NCBI GenBank assembly: GCA_012517205.1
Contig: JAAYVL010000160.1
Span: 1 to 35,745 of the forward strand
DNA from: Verrucomicrobiota bacterium
Lineage (GTDB): Bacteria > Verrucomicrobiota > Verrucomicrobiia > Limisphaerales > UBA8199
Length of the DNA: 35,745 bases
Reading direction: 5' to 3'
Each line of letters begins with the position of its first letter. Position 1 is the stretch's first letter. Positions 17,121 through 26,118 of the stretch are shown piece after piece. Below the pieces are notes generated by a model. That model searched no databases. It saw only the letters and a list, made by a program, of their open reading frames with translations, and was not told where the DNA came from. The position numbers were made by a program, and so were the translations under genes.

Positions 17121-17230
17121 GCTGAAAAGGGAACCTTAAAACCGCCCCGGTGGCAATACTCTTCTTGCGCCTGAAACCGAGATGCGTTTGCCATTGCATT
17201 TCCGGCCATTCCGGGCACCTTAGGGCCACG

Positions 17231-17818
17231 ATGGTTCCTGAATCGACACCCGACGCAACGAACGAGACCCCGCAATCGGCGGCGGACACCCGTCCGCACC
17301 GGCGCGGGCGGCGCGGCGGCCGCGGCCGGCGAAGCCCCGGGCGGCGCCCGGATCGTCCGGCCGAGCAACCCCCGGCGGCGGCTTCGGCGGAAGCTCCCGC
17401 ACCGGCGCCCGCGGCGGCGCCTTCGCCGGAGGCAGCGGCATCCACGGCGCCTCCACCCGCTCCGCCGGTGACTAAGCTGGGAACCGCTCCGAAGGCGGAC
17501 GCTTCCCGCGAGCCGTCTGCCAGCGCAAAGCCGGAACCCGGCCCAAAACGCCTGCCTCCGGCCCGTGCGGTGTCCCCCCCGCCGCCCAGCCCGCGCACCC
17601 CGGCCCGGCCGATGGCGGTTCAGGAGGCCATTGAAGAGGTCACCCGCATTATTGCCACGCTCCGCGCTACGCTCGAGGATATGGACGAAGTGCTGGAGAC
17701 CCTCGAATTGGCCGAGCGGCAGAAGATTGCCGACGAGCAGGAAATTGAAACCCTGCGCCGCGGTTTGCGCCAATTGCATCGGCCTCGGGAGGACGGCGCC
17801 TCTCCGGCGCGGCGCTGA
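17231..17818 (+). CDS. Disordered Ala/Pro/Arg-rich protein with C-terminal coiled coil
   Basis: A protein of about 195 residues that I do not recognise. Residues about 22-40 are Arg/Gly-rich (RRGRRGGRGRRSPGRRP). Residues 45-125 are Ala/Pro-rich and probably disordered. Residues about 130-185 form an acidic helical segment with a heptad-like pattern (AIEEVTRIIATLRATLEDMD, then EVLETLELAERQKIADEQ). The structured C-terminus argues that this strand is coding, and not the equally long minus-strand ORF at 17117-17779, which is Arg/Gly-rich throughout. The start ATG at 17231 was chosen because the codons upstream look non-coding. A basic tail plus coiled coil would suit a nucleic-acid- or ribosome-associated protein, but that is a guess. 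It is divergent from the epimerase and convergent with fabI. Confidence 0.65.
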   Translation: MVPESTPDATNETPQSAADTRPHRRGRRGGRGRRSPGRRPDRPAEQPPAAASAEAPAPAPAAAPSPEAAASTAPPPAPPVTKLGTAPKADASREPSASAKPEPGPKRLPPARAVSPPPPSPRTPARPMAVQEAIEEVTRIIATLRATLEDMDEVLETLELAERQKIADEQEIETLRRGLRQLHRPREDGASPARR

Positions 17819-17921
17819 GCTGCGGAGTTGTTGCGCCGGGGGGTATGGGGTTTCCGTCTTTGCCGGTTCGCTTGCCGGCCCGGGGCGGCGGTGACGGATT
17901 CAGCGCGGGGGCGATGTGCGT

Positions 17922-17939
17922 CCGGCCCGGCGGGGCCGG
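17922..17939. terminator. Possible hairpin between convergent genes
   Basis: Perfect 7-bp stem CCGGCCC / GGGCCGG with a 4-nt loop, three bases past the fabI stop. It lies between two converging genes and could slow polymerase from either side. No T-tract follows on the minus strand, and only GGTTT on the plus strand, so this is a weak call. Confidence 0.3.
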
Positions 17940-17942
17940 GGT

Positions 17943-18713
17943 TTACATTCCCATGATTTGGTAGCCGCAGTCCACGTACAGGACCTGCCCCGTAATGGCG
18001 GCGGCCCCGTCGCTGGCGAGAAACAGGCCGGCTGCGCCCAGTTCCTCGGGCAGGACATTGCGTTGCAGCGGGGAATGGGCTTCGTAGTGCCGGAGCATTT
18101 CGCTAAACCCGCCGATGCCGCGGGCGGCGAGGGTGTTGACCGGGCCGGCGCTGATGCAGTTGACGCGGATTCGCCGCGGCCCCAGGTCGTAGGCCAGGTA
18201 GCGCGTGCTGGCTTCGAGCGCGGCCTTGGCGACCCCCATGACATTGTAGTGCGGCACGACTTTCTCGGCGCCGTAGTAGCTCATGCCGATGATGCTGCCG
18301 CCGGCGGTCATGAGCGGCGCCGCAGCCCGCGCCAGCGCCACCAGCGAGTAGGCGCTGACATCGAGCGCGATGCGAAAGGCCGCGCGGCTGGTGTTGAGGA
18401 ACTGGCCCTCGAGCGCGTCCTTGGGGGCAAACGCGACGGAGTGCAGCAGCAGGTGCAACTGGCCGAAGCGGTCTCCCACCTGTTGGAAGACCCGGGCAAT
18501 TTCCTCGTCGCGCGTCACATCGCAGGGGAGAATGAGGGTATCGCCGCCGAAGGTGCCTGCGAGTTCTTCGACGTTATCCTTGAGGCGCTCGCCCTGGTAG
18601 GTGAAAGCCAGTTTCGCGCCGGCGCCGTGCCAGGCCTGCGCGATGGCCCAGGCGATCGAGCGCCGGTTGGCCACGCCGAAGACGATTCCTAATTTTCCTT
18701 TCAGCAAAGACAT
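17943..18713 (-). CDS. fabI: Enoyl-[acyl-carrier-protein] reductase FabI
   Basis: A 256-residue short-chain dehydrogenase-type enzyme that performs the last reduction in each cycle of type II fatty acid synthesis, using NADH. The N-terminus has the FabI form of the dinucleotide loop (IVFGVANRRSIAWAIA). The catalytic residues line up with Escherichia coli numbering: Tyr146 in SYYGAE, Tyr156 and Lys163 in YNVMGVAK (Y-x6-K). HSVAFAP and AGPVNTLAARGI are also family-typical, and the last residues (DCGYQIMGM) match FabI. The reading frame is open upstream to 18983, but the family start is the ATG at 18713. FabI is the target of triclosan-type inhibitors. The MFS gene lies upstream on the same strand, 82 bp away. 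Confidence 0.95.
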   Translation of the reverse strand: MSLLKGKLGIVFGVANRRSIAWAIAQAWHGAGAKLAFTYQGERLKDNVEELAGTFGGDTLILPCDVTRDEEIARVFQQVGDRFGQLHLLLHSVAFAPKDALEGQFLNTSRAAFRIALDVSAYSLVALARAAAPLMTAGGSIIGMSYYGAEKVVPHYNVMGVAKAALEASTRYLAYDLGPRRIRVNCISAGPVNTLAARGIGGFSEMLRHYEAHSPLQRNVLPEELGAAGLFLASDGAAAITGQVLYVDCGYQIMGM

Positions 18714-18795
18714 ACGTTTGTTTAAGCCGGTTGAACGGCGGCCCGCGCTTGACGCGGCACGCTCACCAGTAGGCCAAACCGCCCCGGCGGGCAAG

Positions 18796-19998
18796 TTAAT
18801 TGGTGCCGCCGGCGCGCCCGTTCCGCCAAATGACCAGCAGGCCGCCCAGCCCCAGGAATAACAGGCCGCTGACGGCCAGCGTGCCGCTTTGGGCATAGTG
18901 AGAAAAGTAATGAAGGGAGAGGGCGCCGACCGCCGGGCCGACAAAGTTGCCCAGGCCGATGGCCGCTTCATGGATGCCGCCATGCTCGCCCTTGGTGTCG
19001 CCGAGGTCCATCGAATAGAACAGCGACGAGTAATAGATCAGGCCGGCGGCGGCGCCGAAGGCCAGTTGCGCCAGGATCAGCAGGGCCAGGCCGGGGGCCA
19101 TCACGATGGCGGCAAAAGTGCCGGTCAGCGCCAGGTAAGCGGCCAGCAGCCAGCGAAACCGGTAATGCCAGCCGCTCCAGCGCCACAGCAGCAGAAAGGT
19201 TCCCACCCGGGAAAAACACCACAGGGAACAGCAATAACCGGCGATCATGGGCGAAAGCCCGAGGCGCCGGGCCACGTCCGGAATCACTGCGATGAGGGTG
19301 TTGATGGCGATGTAGGCGAAGGGGTTGGCCAGCCAGGCCAGCCGCAGAAATGTTCGCGAGCGGGCCACCGCGGGCGGCGGTGCTTCGGCTTCCGTGGCCG
19401 ACTCCGGCGGCCGGGCGGGAGGCGTCGTCGCGGTCGGCGTCTGGCGGGCCAGCCGCTCCAGCCAGAGCGTCAGCAGGAGCTGTCCGAACACCATCAGCGC
19501 CGGCACGTAGAACATGCTGCGGGGGCCGAGCTTTTCGAACATCGTTCCGCCGATGAAATAAGCGAGGGCGCCCGTGCCGGACCAGATCAGATTGTAGATG
19601 CCCACCATGCGCTGCACGCCGGCCGGGGATTCGCCTTCGCTTACCAGCGCTTCCAGAGTGGGCCAGGTGAAACACATGCCGGAGACCGCCACGCACATCA
19701 CCGCGATATGCACGCCGGGGGAATGGAACTGGCTGCCGATGGCCAGCGCGCCGATCATCAGGCCAAAGCCCAGCTTGAGCGCGAGGTAATAGCCATACCG
19801 CTGGGCGAACTTCCCGCCCTGCCAGGCCATAACGGCATAGACGACCCCGTTCAACGCCGCCAGCGCCAGGTTGGCTTTGTTGCCAAAGCCAAACTCGGTC
19901 TGCATGAAGAAATAGAAATAGTAGAAGTAATAGACGGTCGCAAAGGAGTTCAATCCTTCGAGCGTGAAATATCCAGCTTTCAGGCGGCGGGAAAACAT
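18796..19998 (-). CDS. Major facilitator superfamily transporter
   Basis: A 400-residue integral membrane protein with two six-helix halves joined by a cytoplasmic loop at residues about 188-215, rich in Thr, Pro and Ala. The first half begins with aromatic-rich FATVYYFYYFYFFMQTEFGF. The second half includes PFAYIAINTLIAVIPDVARR and LGLSPMIAGYCCSLWCF. The pattern fits MFS members that move sugars, nucleosides or drugs, and no substrate can be assigned. The local context (fabI downstream, FmdB-type protein upstream) gives no hint. The ATG at 19998 has no clear ribosome-binding site. Confidence 0.85.
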   Translation of the reverse strand: MFSRRLKAGYFTLEGLNSFATVYYFYYFYFFMQTEFGFGNKANLALAALNGVVYAVMAWQGGKFAQRYGYYLALKLGFGLMIGALAIGSQFHSPGVHIAVMCVAVSGMCFTWPTLEALVSEGESPAGVQRMVGIYNLIWSGTGALAYFIGGTMFEKLGPRSMFYVPALMVFGQLLLTLWLERLARQTPTATTPPARPPESATEAEAPPPAVARSRTFLRLAWLANPFAYIAINTLIAVIPDVARRLGLSPMIAGYCCSLWCFSRVGTFLLLWRWSGWHYRFRWLLAAYLALTGTFAAIVMAPGLALLILAQLAFGAAAGLIYYSSLFYSMDLGDTKGEHGGIHEAAIGLGNFVGPAVGALSLHYFSHYAQSGTLAVSGLLFLGLGGLLVIWRNGRAGGTN

Positions 19999-20259
19999 AG
20001 CGAGCCGGGAGTGGGGGAGGGAGATGCGCGGGGATGCGGCGGCCGGATTTCTCAGGCCTTAACGATGTCCCCCGGGCCGGGATTTCGCCGCGCCCATGAC
20101 CAAAGATGCGGGGCCAGGCGGCTGTGGGAGGCCGCCCGGAATGGCGCGGAATAAACGCGGGCCGGTCGGGGCCAGTGCCCAGGGCGCCCCGGCACTTTCC
20201 CCGCGGCGGGCCGGTGCGTCAACGGTGCGTTTATGCAATGCGGTTATCAAAGGCCCGGC

Positions 20260-20775
20260 TCAATAATCGTAAAGGCCGCTGTCGCGCGTGTAGCCGCCGC
20301 CAGGCCCGCCGCCCATCCCTCCCTCTTCATCGGGGCCGCCCAGGAAACCGTCGAGCACGTCGCCCATGTCCTCTTCAATCTTCTCCGGGTCTTCCCCGGC
20401 TTCGAGGCGTTTGATGGCCACATCGAGTTCTTTGGGCACACTGCCGGCCGGCATGAAGTCCTTCATCTTGCGCATCATGTGGGCCATGTGGCGGGGGTTG
20501 TTTTCGTCCAGGTGCTCCATATCGCGCTCCATCTCCAGCATGGCGCGCTCCACGCGCGGATCGTCCATATCAGGGATCGGCGATTCGTCCGTCGGCGCGT
20601 CGGTTTTTGGGGTGGGCTCCTTCAACCCGCGCACGGCAGCAAACCGGCTGATCTGTTTGGACAGGTTTCGATTGCCGCATCGGGGACAGACCGGCGAACG
20701 GTCGGGGTTAACCCGTTTGGACAGAAAGTTAAAGATCACCCGGCATTTCGGGCAGGCATATTCGTAAATGGGCAT
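20260..20775 (-). CDS. FmdB-family zinc ribbon protein
   Basis: A 171-residue protein. The first 40 residues form the FmdB/CxxC_CxxC zinc ribbon: MPIYEYACPKC, with ligands Cys8, Cys11, Cys30 and Cys33. The rest is an extended, mostly acidic and Met-rich region (PRVERAMLEMERDMEHLDE, then HMMRKMKDFMPAGSVPKELD) and a Gly-rich tail ending in SGLYDY. The DPRVERAM...AGSVPKELD part recurs in related Verrucomicrobia/Planctomycetes proteins as far as I recall. FmdB was named as a putative regulator of formamidase genes, but function is not established for most members. It may bind zinc and nucleic acid or a partner protein. Confidence 0.85.
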   Translation of the reverse strand: MPIYEYACPKCRVIFNFLSKRVNPDRSPVCPRCGNRNLSKQISRFAAVRGLKEPTPKTDAPTDESPIPDMDDPRVERAMLEMERDMEHLDENNPRHMAHMMRKMKDFMPAGSVPKELDVAIKRLEAGEDPEKIEEDMGDVLDGFLGGPDEEGGMGGGPGGGYTRDSGLYDY

Positions 20776-21285
20776 AGTTCGCTAACTAACTTCTTGCTGC
20801 AGCTTAACAGAATCCTCGTTCCGCGCAAAGAGGCAACCGTAGCCCTCCGAGTGTGGGTTCGGGCGGCAGAGGTCGAAGTCTTGGGAAGGCGTCAGGCTCG
20901 TCTCTGATGGTGCGGGAGGTGCCAGGCCCGGCAGGACGCGCCCCGGAAACGGGTTCGGGAAGTAGGCTGCGGGAGGGCTTCCTTCATCCCGCCGCAGAGT
21001 TCCAGGCGGGAAAACCGATACTTCGGGGTGAGAAGTGCCGCCGGCCCGGCGGCCTTACGCCGCCCGCCTCCCGGGCTGGCTTGCGCCTCCTCACACTCGC
21101 TGTTTTCCCGGAAGCCTTGGGCGTGGCTTGGCCACACATCGAAGCGGGTGCGCGCAAAACCCGAGGGAAATTGGGGTTGCTGGAGCGCAAAAACGAAGAG
21201 GCGCCCGGACAAGGTTTGACAGGCGGAGGCGGGCCTGGTCTAATGTTGCCTGGTTCGAATAAGCGCAACCCAGCAAAGGATTCCA
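20776..21285. other. Divergent intergenic region
   Basis: 510 bp between the leftward zinc ribbon gene and the rightward oxidoreductase gene. It holds a strong sigma-70-type promoter near its right end (21216-21244) and an AAAGGA ribosome-binding site at 21274-21279. The middle (20830-21200) contains only low-complexity ORFs on both strands with no recognisable product, and I see no structure there. On the fmdB side no hexamer pair stands out. Confidence 0.5.
21216..21244 (+). promoter_or_regulatory. Sigma-70-type promoter for the oxidoreductase
   Basis: TTGACA (21216-21221, perfect -35), 17-bp spacer, TCTAAT (21239-21244, five of six for the -10). Transcription would start near 21251 and give a leader of about 35 nt with AAAGGA just ahead of the ATG at 21286. 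This is the best promoter match in the window. Confidence 0.65.
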
Positions 21286-22530
21286 ATGACGACCCCGCAA
21301 ACCCCGCACGGAACTGACAATGCCACTCCCTTTACGCGCCGCCGGTTTTTGGCCGGAACCGGGGCTTCTGTCCTGGCCTTTACGGTCCTGAAGCCGGGAC
21401 TGGCTCGCGCCGCGGGGGCGAACGCGAAAATTAACCTCGGCCTGATCGGCTGTGGCAAACGCGGCAAATGGATCGCGGAACTCTTTGAGCAGCATGGCGG
21501 CTATCACCTTGTTGCCGTGGCGGATTATTTTCAGGAGCGCGTGGATGCGGTGGGCGAGCAACTCCAGGTGGGGGCCGCGCAGCGTTTTACCGGGCTGCAG
21601 GGCTACCGCCGGTTGCTGGAGCAGCAACTCGATGCGGTAGTTATTGAAAGCCCGCCTTACTTTCACCCGGAGCAGGCGGCGGCGGCTGTCGAGGCGGGCA
21701 AGCATGTTTATATGGCCAAGCCGGTTGCGGTGGATGTTCTCGGGTGCCTCAGCATTGACGCCAGTAGCCGGGCGGCTACTGCAAAGCAGCGCTGCTTTCT
21801 GGTGGACTTCCAGACGCGCGCCAACCCGCTTTACCAGGCGGCGGTGCAGGCGGTTCGCGCGGGGGAGATTGGCAAACTGATTTTTGCCGAAGCCAGTTAT
21901 CATTGCGGGCCGACCTGGGATTCGATGGACCAGCTCTTGCGGCAGGACCCGAAGAACCCCGAGGTTCGCCTGCGCGCCTGGGGCGTGGACCGCGTGTTGT
22001 CCGGCGATGTCATCACCGAGCAGAACATCCATGCGTTGGACGTCGCCTGCTGGATGCTGGGGGCCGAACCGCTGCGGGCCTGCGGCACCGGCGGTCGCAA
22101 GCGCGAGTTTGTCGGCAATTGCTGGGATCACTTCGCGGTGATTTACCATTTCCCGAACGACCTGGTGCTGAGCTTTAATTCCCGCCAGTCGGGCTACGGT
22201 TATGACGATATTTTGTGCCGCGTTTATGGCTCTCAGGGCACCGTCGATACGCATTATTTTGGCAATGTCACCGTCAAAGCGAAGGAGTTCCATAGCGACG
22301 GCAAGGTTGGCAACCTGTATCACGACGGGGTGGTCGCAAATATTGCGACCTTTCACGACTGCATCACCCGGGGTGATTGGACCAACCCGACGGTTGCCCC
22401 CAGCGTCCGCAGCAACCTCACCACCATCCTGGGCCGCATGGCGTCCTATCGGAACGGCACGGTGACCTGGCCGGAAATGATGCAGGCGAAGGAGAAACTG
22501 GAGGCCGACTTCAAAGGGTTGAAGGCCTGA
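21286..22530 (+). CDS. Tat-exported Gfo/Idh/MocA-family oxidoreductase
   Basis: A 414-residue protein. The N-terminus has a twin-arginine signal (TRRRFLAGTGASVLAFTV, cleavage near ARAAG), so it is probably folded with its cofactor in the cytoplasm and exported. The Rossmann domain starts at INLGLIGCGKRGKWIAELF. The conserved EKP-type motif appears as MAKPVAVD, and ITEQNIHALDVACWMLG matches the second domain, which usually carries the substrate-binding His. Family members oxidise or reduce sugars and inositols with NAD(P), and exported Planctomycetes/Verrucomicrobia paralogs are abundant. The ATG at 21286 follows AAAGGA at a five- to six-base spacing. The natural substrate is unknown. Confidence 0.9.
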   Translation: MTTPQTPHGTDNATPFTRRRFLAGTGASVLAFTVLKPGLARAAGANAKINLGLIGCGKRGKWIAELFEQHGGYHLVAVADYFQERVDAVGEQLQVGAAQRFTGLQGYRRLLEQQLDAVVIESPPYFHPEQAAAAVEAGKHVYMAKPVAVDVLGCLSIDASSRAATAKQRCFLVDFQTRANPLYQAAVQAVRAGEIGKLIFAEASYHCGPTWDSMDQLLRQDPKNPEVRLRAWGVDRVLSGDVITEQNIHALDVACWMLGAEPLRACGTGGRKREFVGNCWDHFAVIYHFPNDLVLSFNSRQSGYGYDDILCRVYGSQGTVDTHYFGNVTVKAKEFHSDGKVGNLYHDGVVANIATFHDCITRGDWTNPTVAPSVRSNLTTILGRMASYRNGTVTWPEMMQAKEKLEADFKGLKA

Positions 22531-22544
22531 TGTTGGCGAAGTGA

Positions 22545-23144
<600 letters not shown>

Positions 23145-23210
23145 TTTTCCGGGTCGCTGCGAGCGGCGAAAAGAAGAGAAATGGCTTGATTTTATTGAGG
23201 GAAATCAGGC

Positions 23211-23219
23211 TGTGAATAA
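23211..23219 (-). promoter_or_regulatory. DnaA-box match
   Basis: TGTGAATAA on the plus strand is TTATTCACA on the minus strand, one change from TTATCCACA and inside the relaxed consensus TTATNCACA. Single nonamers occur by chance, but its position about 330 bp before dnaA adds weight. Confidence 0.5.
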
Positions 23220-23419
23220 CTCGTTAATAAGAGTTAATATCTTGTTCTCGTAGGGTTTAGGCGCGTTGCCTAAAAGCATCGGTCAGTTCGCCAAATTGGT
23301 TTTTGCATGTGGGGCGGCGAAAGCATCGAATAAAGAGCATTTGTGAGTTTTGGTTGTAAGTTATTGATTTAAATGGATTTATAGAGTGCACTGAATTTAA
23401 ACAGAATGGAGATTTCCTT

Positions 23420-23488
23420 ATGAAACAGCGATTTTTGAAAGGCGAGGCTGACGGGATGGTGCAAACTGCTATCGAAGGCGGCATTTAA
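23420..23488 (+). CDS. Possible 22-aa leader ORF upstream of dnaA
   Basis: A short ORF beginning MKQRFLKGEADG and ending IEGGI, followed by TAA. GGAG at 23408-23411 is spaced eight bases before the ATG, better than anything visible for dnaA itself. It ends 18 bases before the GTG at 23507 and 57 bases before the ATG chosen for dnaA. The peptide is not recognisable. It could be a leader peptide coupling translation to dnaA expression, or a chance ORF in an untranslated leader. Confidence 0.35.
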   Translation: MKQRFLKGEADGMVQTAIEGGI

Positions 23489-23545
23489 GCGGGAACTGGC
23501 GGCTAAGTGAATAAATTGCCCGAAAAGCGGGTTTGGGGGCCAAAA

Positions 23546-24916
23546 ATGCAAGCTTCCGCAGATAAAATCTGGAACGTGGCACGCGCGCAACTTCGCACGA
23601 TGTTGAGCGCGGATCAGTTCAACCTCTGGTTTGAGCCGCTGCGCGTTTGTTCGCAGGAGAATGGCACCCTCACCCTCGAGGTGGCGAATGACTTTTGCGA
23701 GGTTTGGCTCAAGGAGAACTACCTTGATCTGCTGCAAGACACGGTAGCGGCAGCGTCCGGACAGCAGCTCCAGATTAACTTCAAAGTGGCCGGGACCAGC
23801 GGCAGCGAAGCGCCGGGATTGTCGTCGGCTTCCACGGCGGCCACGAAGAAGAAAGTCGCCGAGCTCGCGCTGGATCGAGGGCAGGGCAACCTGGAGTTGA
23901 AGGTTAACCCGAAGAACACGTTCGACACCTTCGTGGTTGGCAGCAATAACAATTTTGCCTACGCAGCGGCGCAGGCGGTGGCGCAGACGCCCGGCAAGGC
24001 GTATAACCCGCTGTTCCTGTATGGAGGGGTCGGCTTGGGCAAGACCCACTTATTGCATGCCATCGGGCAGCACGTGACGCAGCACAAGAAAGGCGCGCGG
24101 GTCGTTTATCTTTCGTCTGAGAGGTTTACCAACGAGTATATTGAGGGCATTCAGAACAACCAACTGGCGCGCTTCCGCAAGAAGTACCGGCAAACCGATG
24201 TGCTACTGATTGACGACATTCAGTTTCTGGCCGGGAAAGAGCGGATTCAGGAGGAGTTCTTTCATACCTTCAATGCCTTGCATGAGGCGCACAAGCAGAT
24301 CGTGTTGACCTGCGACCGACCGGCCAGCGAAATCCAGAATCTGGAGCACCGGCTGGTATCGCGCTTCGAGTGGGGGCTGGTCACGGATTTGCAGCCGCCG
24401 GATGTCGAGATGCGCCTGGCGATTTTGCAGAAGAAGGCGCAGCTCATGAGCGTCCAACTGCCGGAAGAGATCATGCAGTTCATGGCCAACCGGATCCGGT
24501 CCAACATCCGCCGCCTGGAAGGTGCGCTGGTGCGCGTGGCGTCGTACGCACGGCTGACCGGCAAGCCACTGAGCCTCGATACGGTGGAGGGCCTGTTGCG
24601 CGAGATTCTCGCCGAGGAAGGCCTGGGCTCGATTAGCATCGAAATCATCCAGAAGAAAGTGGCCGAGTATTATGATATTCGCCTGGCGGACATGACCAGC
24701 CGGCGCCGACCGGAGAGCATCGCGTTTCCGCGGCAGGTGGCCATGTATTTGGCGCGCCAGCTCACGGATGCTTCCCTGAGTGCGATCGGCGAGGATTTCG
24801 GCGGGCGCGATCATGGGACCGTGCTGCACGCCTGCCGGTTGGTCAAAGATCGCATGGAAGTAGATGCCAAGGTTCGCCAGGTGGTCGGCTTCCTGGAAAA
24901 GCAGCTTATGCGCTGA
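23546..24916 (+). CDS. dnaA: Chromosomal replication initiator protein DnaA
   Basis: A 456-residue AAA+ initiator that binds DnaA boxes and opens oriC. Domain I begins KIWNVARAQLRTMLSADQFN. After a linker (about 95-125), domain III has FDTFVVGSNNNFAYAA, Walker A GGVGLGKTHLLHAIG and Walker B VLLIDDIQFLAGKE. Domain IV carries the DNA-binding signature FGGRDHGTVLHACR and ends EKQLMR. The frame opens at GTG 23507, but I prefer ATG 23546 because the family N-terminus begins at IWNVAR and a GGGGG tract precedes it. The GTG is embedded in a DnaA-box-like sequence. dnaN and recF do not follow; an ABC ATPase gene is next. Confidence 0.95.
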   Translation: MQASADKIWNVARAQLRTMLSADQFNLWFEPLRVCSQENGTLTLEVANDFCEVWLKENYLDLLQDTVAAASGQQLQINFKVAGTSGSEAPGLSSASTAATKKKVAELALDRGQGNLELKVNPKNTFDTFVVGSNNNFAYAAAQAVAQTPGKAYNPLFLYGGVGLGKTHLLHAIGQHVTQHKKGARVVYLSSERFTNEYIEGIQNNQLARFRKKYRQTDVLLIDDIQFLAGKERIQEEFFHTFNALHEAHKQIVLTCDRPASEIQNLEHRLVSRFEWGLVTDLQPPDVEMRLAILQKKAQLMSVQLPEEIMQFMANRIRSNIRRLEGALVRVASYARLTGKPLSLDTVEGLLREILAEEGLGSISIEIIQKKVAEYYDIRLADMTSRRRPESIAFPRQVAMYLARQLTDASLSAIGEDFGGRDHGTVLHACRLVKDRMEVDAKVRQVVGFLEKQLMR

Positions 24917-25003
24917 GGTTTCCCCGGGAAATGGGGTGGCGGCGCGCAGTCAGCACCGGCCACGGTCCGCGGGAGGAGACACGATCACAGTGCCGCCGGA
25001 TTC

Positions 25004-25987
25004 ATGACGACGCCGATCATCGAGGTAAACAACCTCACCAAGGTTTTTCGCACCTACAAAAAGCAACCAGGCTTTGCCGGCGCGGTGCGGGGTCTGTTTC
25101 GGCGGAAGTATGAACCGACGCTGGCCGTTCGGGACGTGAGTTTTGCCATCCAACCGGGGGAACTGGTGGGGTTCCTCGGCCCCAACGGAGCGGGCAAGAC
25201 CACCACCCTGAAAATGCTTGCCGGGCTGCTCTACCCCACCAGCGGGTCCGCGCGGGTGCTGGGGTATGTGCCGTGGCAGCGCCATGACGGTTACCGCCGG
25301 CAATTCGCGCTGTTGCTGGGGCAGAAGAACCAGCTTTGGTGGGACCTGCCCGCCCGGGAATCGCTCGAATTGAACGCCCGGATTTACGGCATCTCCGCAG
25401 CCACCCTGGAGCGCACGGTTGCCGAAATGAGCGAGCTGCTGGCCGTGCGCGATAAGCTCAATGTGAGCGTGCGCGAACTTTCGCTGGGCGAGCGCACGAA
25501 AATGGAACTGATCGCATCCTTGCTGCACCAGCCCAAGGTGCTGTTCCTGGACGAGCCCACCATTGGCCTGGACGTTGTCTCGCAGAAGATCGTCCGCGAA
25601 TTTCTGCGCCGGCACAATGCCCGGCAAAAGACGACCATCCTGCTGACCAGCCATTACATGGATGACATTCAGGAGCTTTGCGAGCGGGTGATTATCATTG
25701 ATCACGGCACGATTTTCTTCGATGGCCAGCTCGGCGACGTGGTGGACCGCTTCGCCGATTCCAAGCTGATCACTATTCAATGCCAGGGGGGCAGCCAATG
25801 TGCAGGCGAGCAACTGCGCCCCTACGGCGAAATTGTGGCCCATGCGCCGGGCAGCTTCCAGCTCAAGGTCAAGCGCGATCGCGTAATCGCGGTTTGCAAA
25901 GCCCTGCTTGACGAACTGCCGATCAGCGACATTGATATTCAGGAAGAGCCCATCGAGGATGTCATCCGACGTATTTTCGCGCGCTGA
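25004..25987 (+). CDS. ABC-2-type transporter ATP-binding protein
   Basis: A 327-residue ATPase of the NatA/DrrA-like type. Walker A GPNGAGKT is at 59-66, the Q-loop in [10 protein letters not shown] near 107, the signature LSLGE at 159-163 (LSGGQ variant), Walker B VLFLDE at 179-184 and the switch His217 in LLTSHYMDD. It has an extra C-terminal domain (residues about 250-327), as in exporters of polysaccharides, lipids or drugs. The N-terminal insertion [20 protein letters not shown] before the Walker A is typical of one subfamily associated with ABC-2 permeases. No permease gene is adjacent: dnaA lies before it and yjbQ after it. The partner must be encoded elsewhere. Confidence 0.9.
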   Translation: MTTPIIEVNNLTKVFRTYKKQPGFAGAVRGLFRRKYEPTLAVRDVSFAIQPGELVGFLGPNGAGKTTTLKMLAGLLYPTSGSARVLGYVPWQRHDGYRRQFALLLGQKNQLWWDLPARESLELNARIYGISAATLERTVAEMSELLAVRDKLNVSVRELSLGERTKMELIASLLHQPKVLFLDEPTIGLDVVSQKIVREFLRRHNARQKTTILLTSHYMDDIQELCERVIIIDHGTIFFDGQLGDVVDRFADSKLITIQCQGGSQCAGEQLRPYGEIVAHAPGSFQLKVKRDRVIAVCKALLDELPISDIDIQEEPIEDVIRRIFAR

Positions 25988-26118
25988 GCGCTTGCGCGGG
26001 GCGAAAGCGTCTCGGCGTCGGGGCGGCGGCCTCCCGGCATCCCGGCGGCGCGGGGGGATTTGCCGGCCCCGCGGTTCCGTCTGGCCAGACGCCGGAACTC
26101 TGGCAAACTGGGGGGGCT

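Larger units (their letters stand above)
23145..23506. promoter_or_regulatory. AT-rich dnaA upstream region, candidate origin
   Basis: This stretch is clearly more AT-rich than its surroundings and lies directly before dnaA, a common oriC location. It contains one DnaA-box match (23211-23219), a GTTAATA direct repeat at 23223-23229 and 23233-23239, and a small inverted repeat TTTAGGC/GCCTAAA at 23256-23274. A second near-box (one mismatch) lies at 23506-23514. Only these two boxes are visible, fewer than usual for an origin, so it may simply be the dnaA promoter and leader region. A GC-skew plot would help decide. Confidence 0.35.

Noticed and set aside
17117..17779. 220-codon minus-strand ORF opposite the coiled-coil protein
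   Set aside because: Its product is Arg/Gly-rich throughout without a foldable part, while the plus strand encodes a convincing coiled coil.
18889..20154. 421-codon plus-strand ORF
   Set aside because: It is antisense to the MFS transporter gene, with a Gly/Gln/His-rich product and no recognisable fold.
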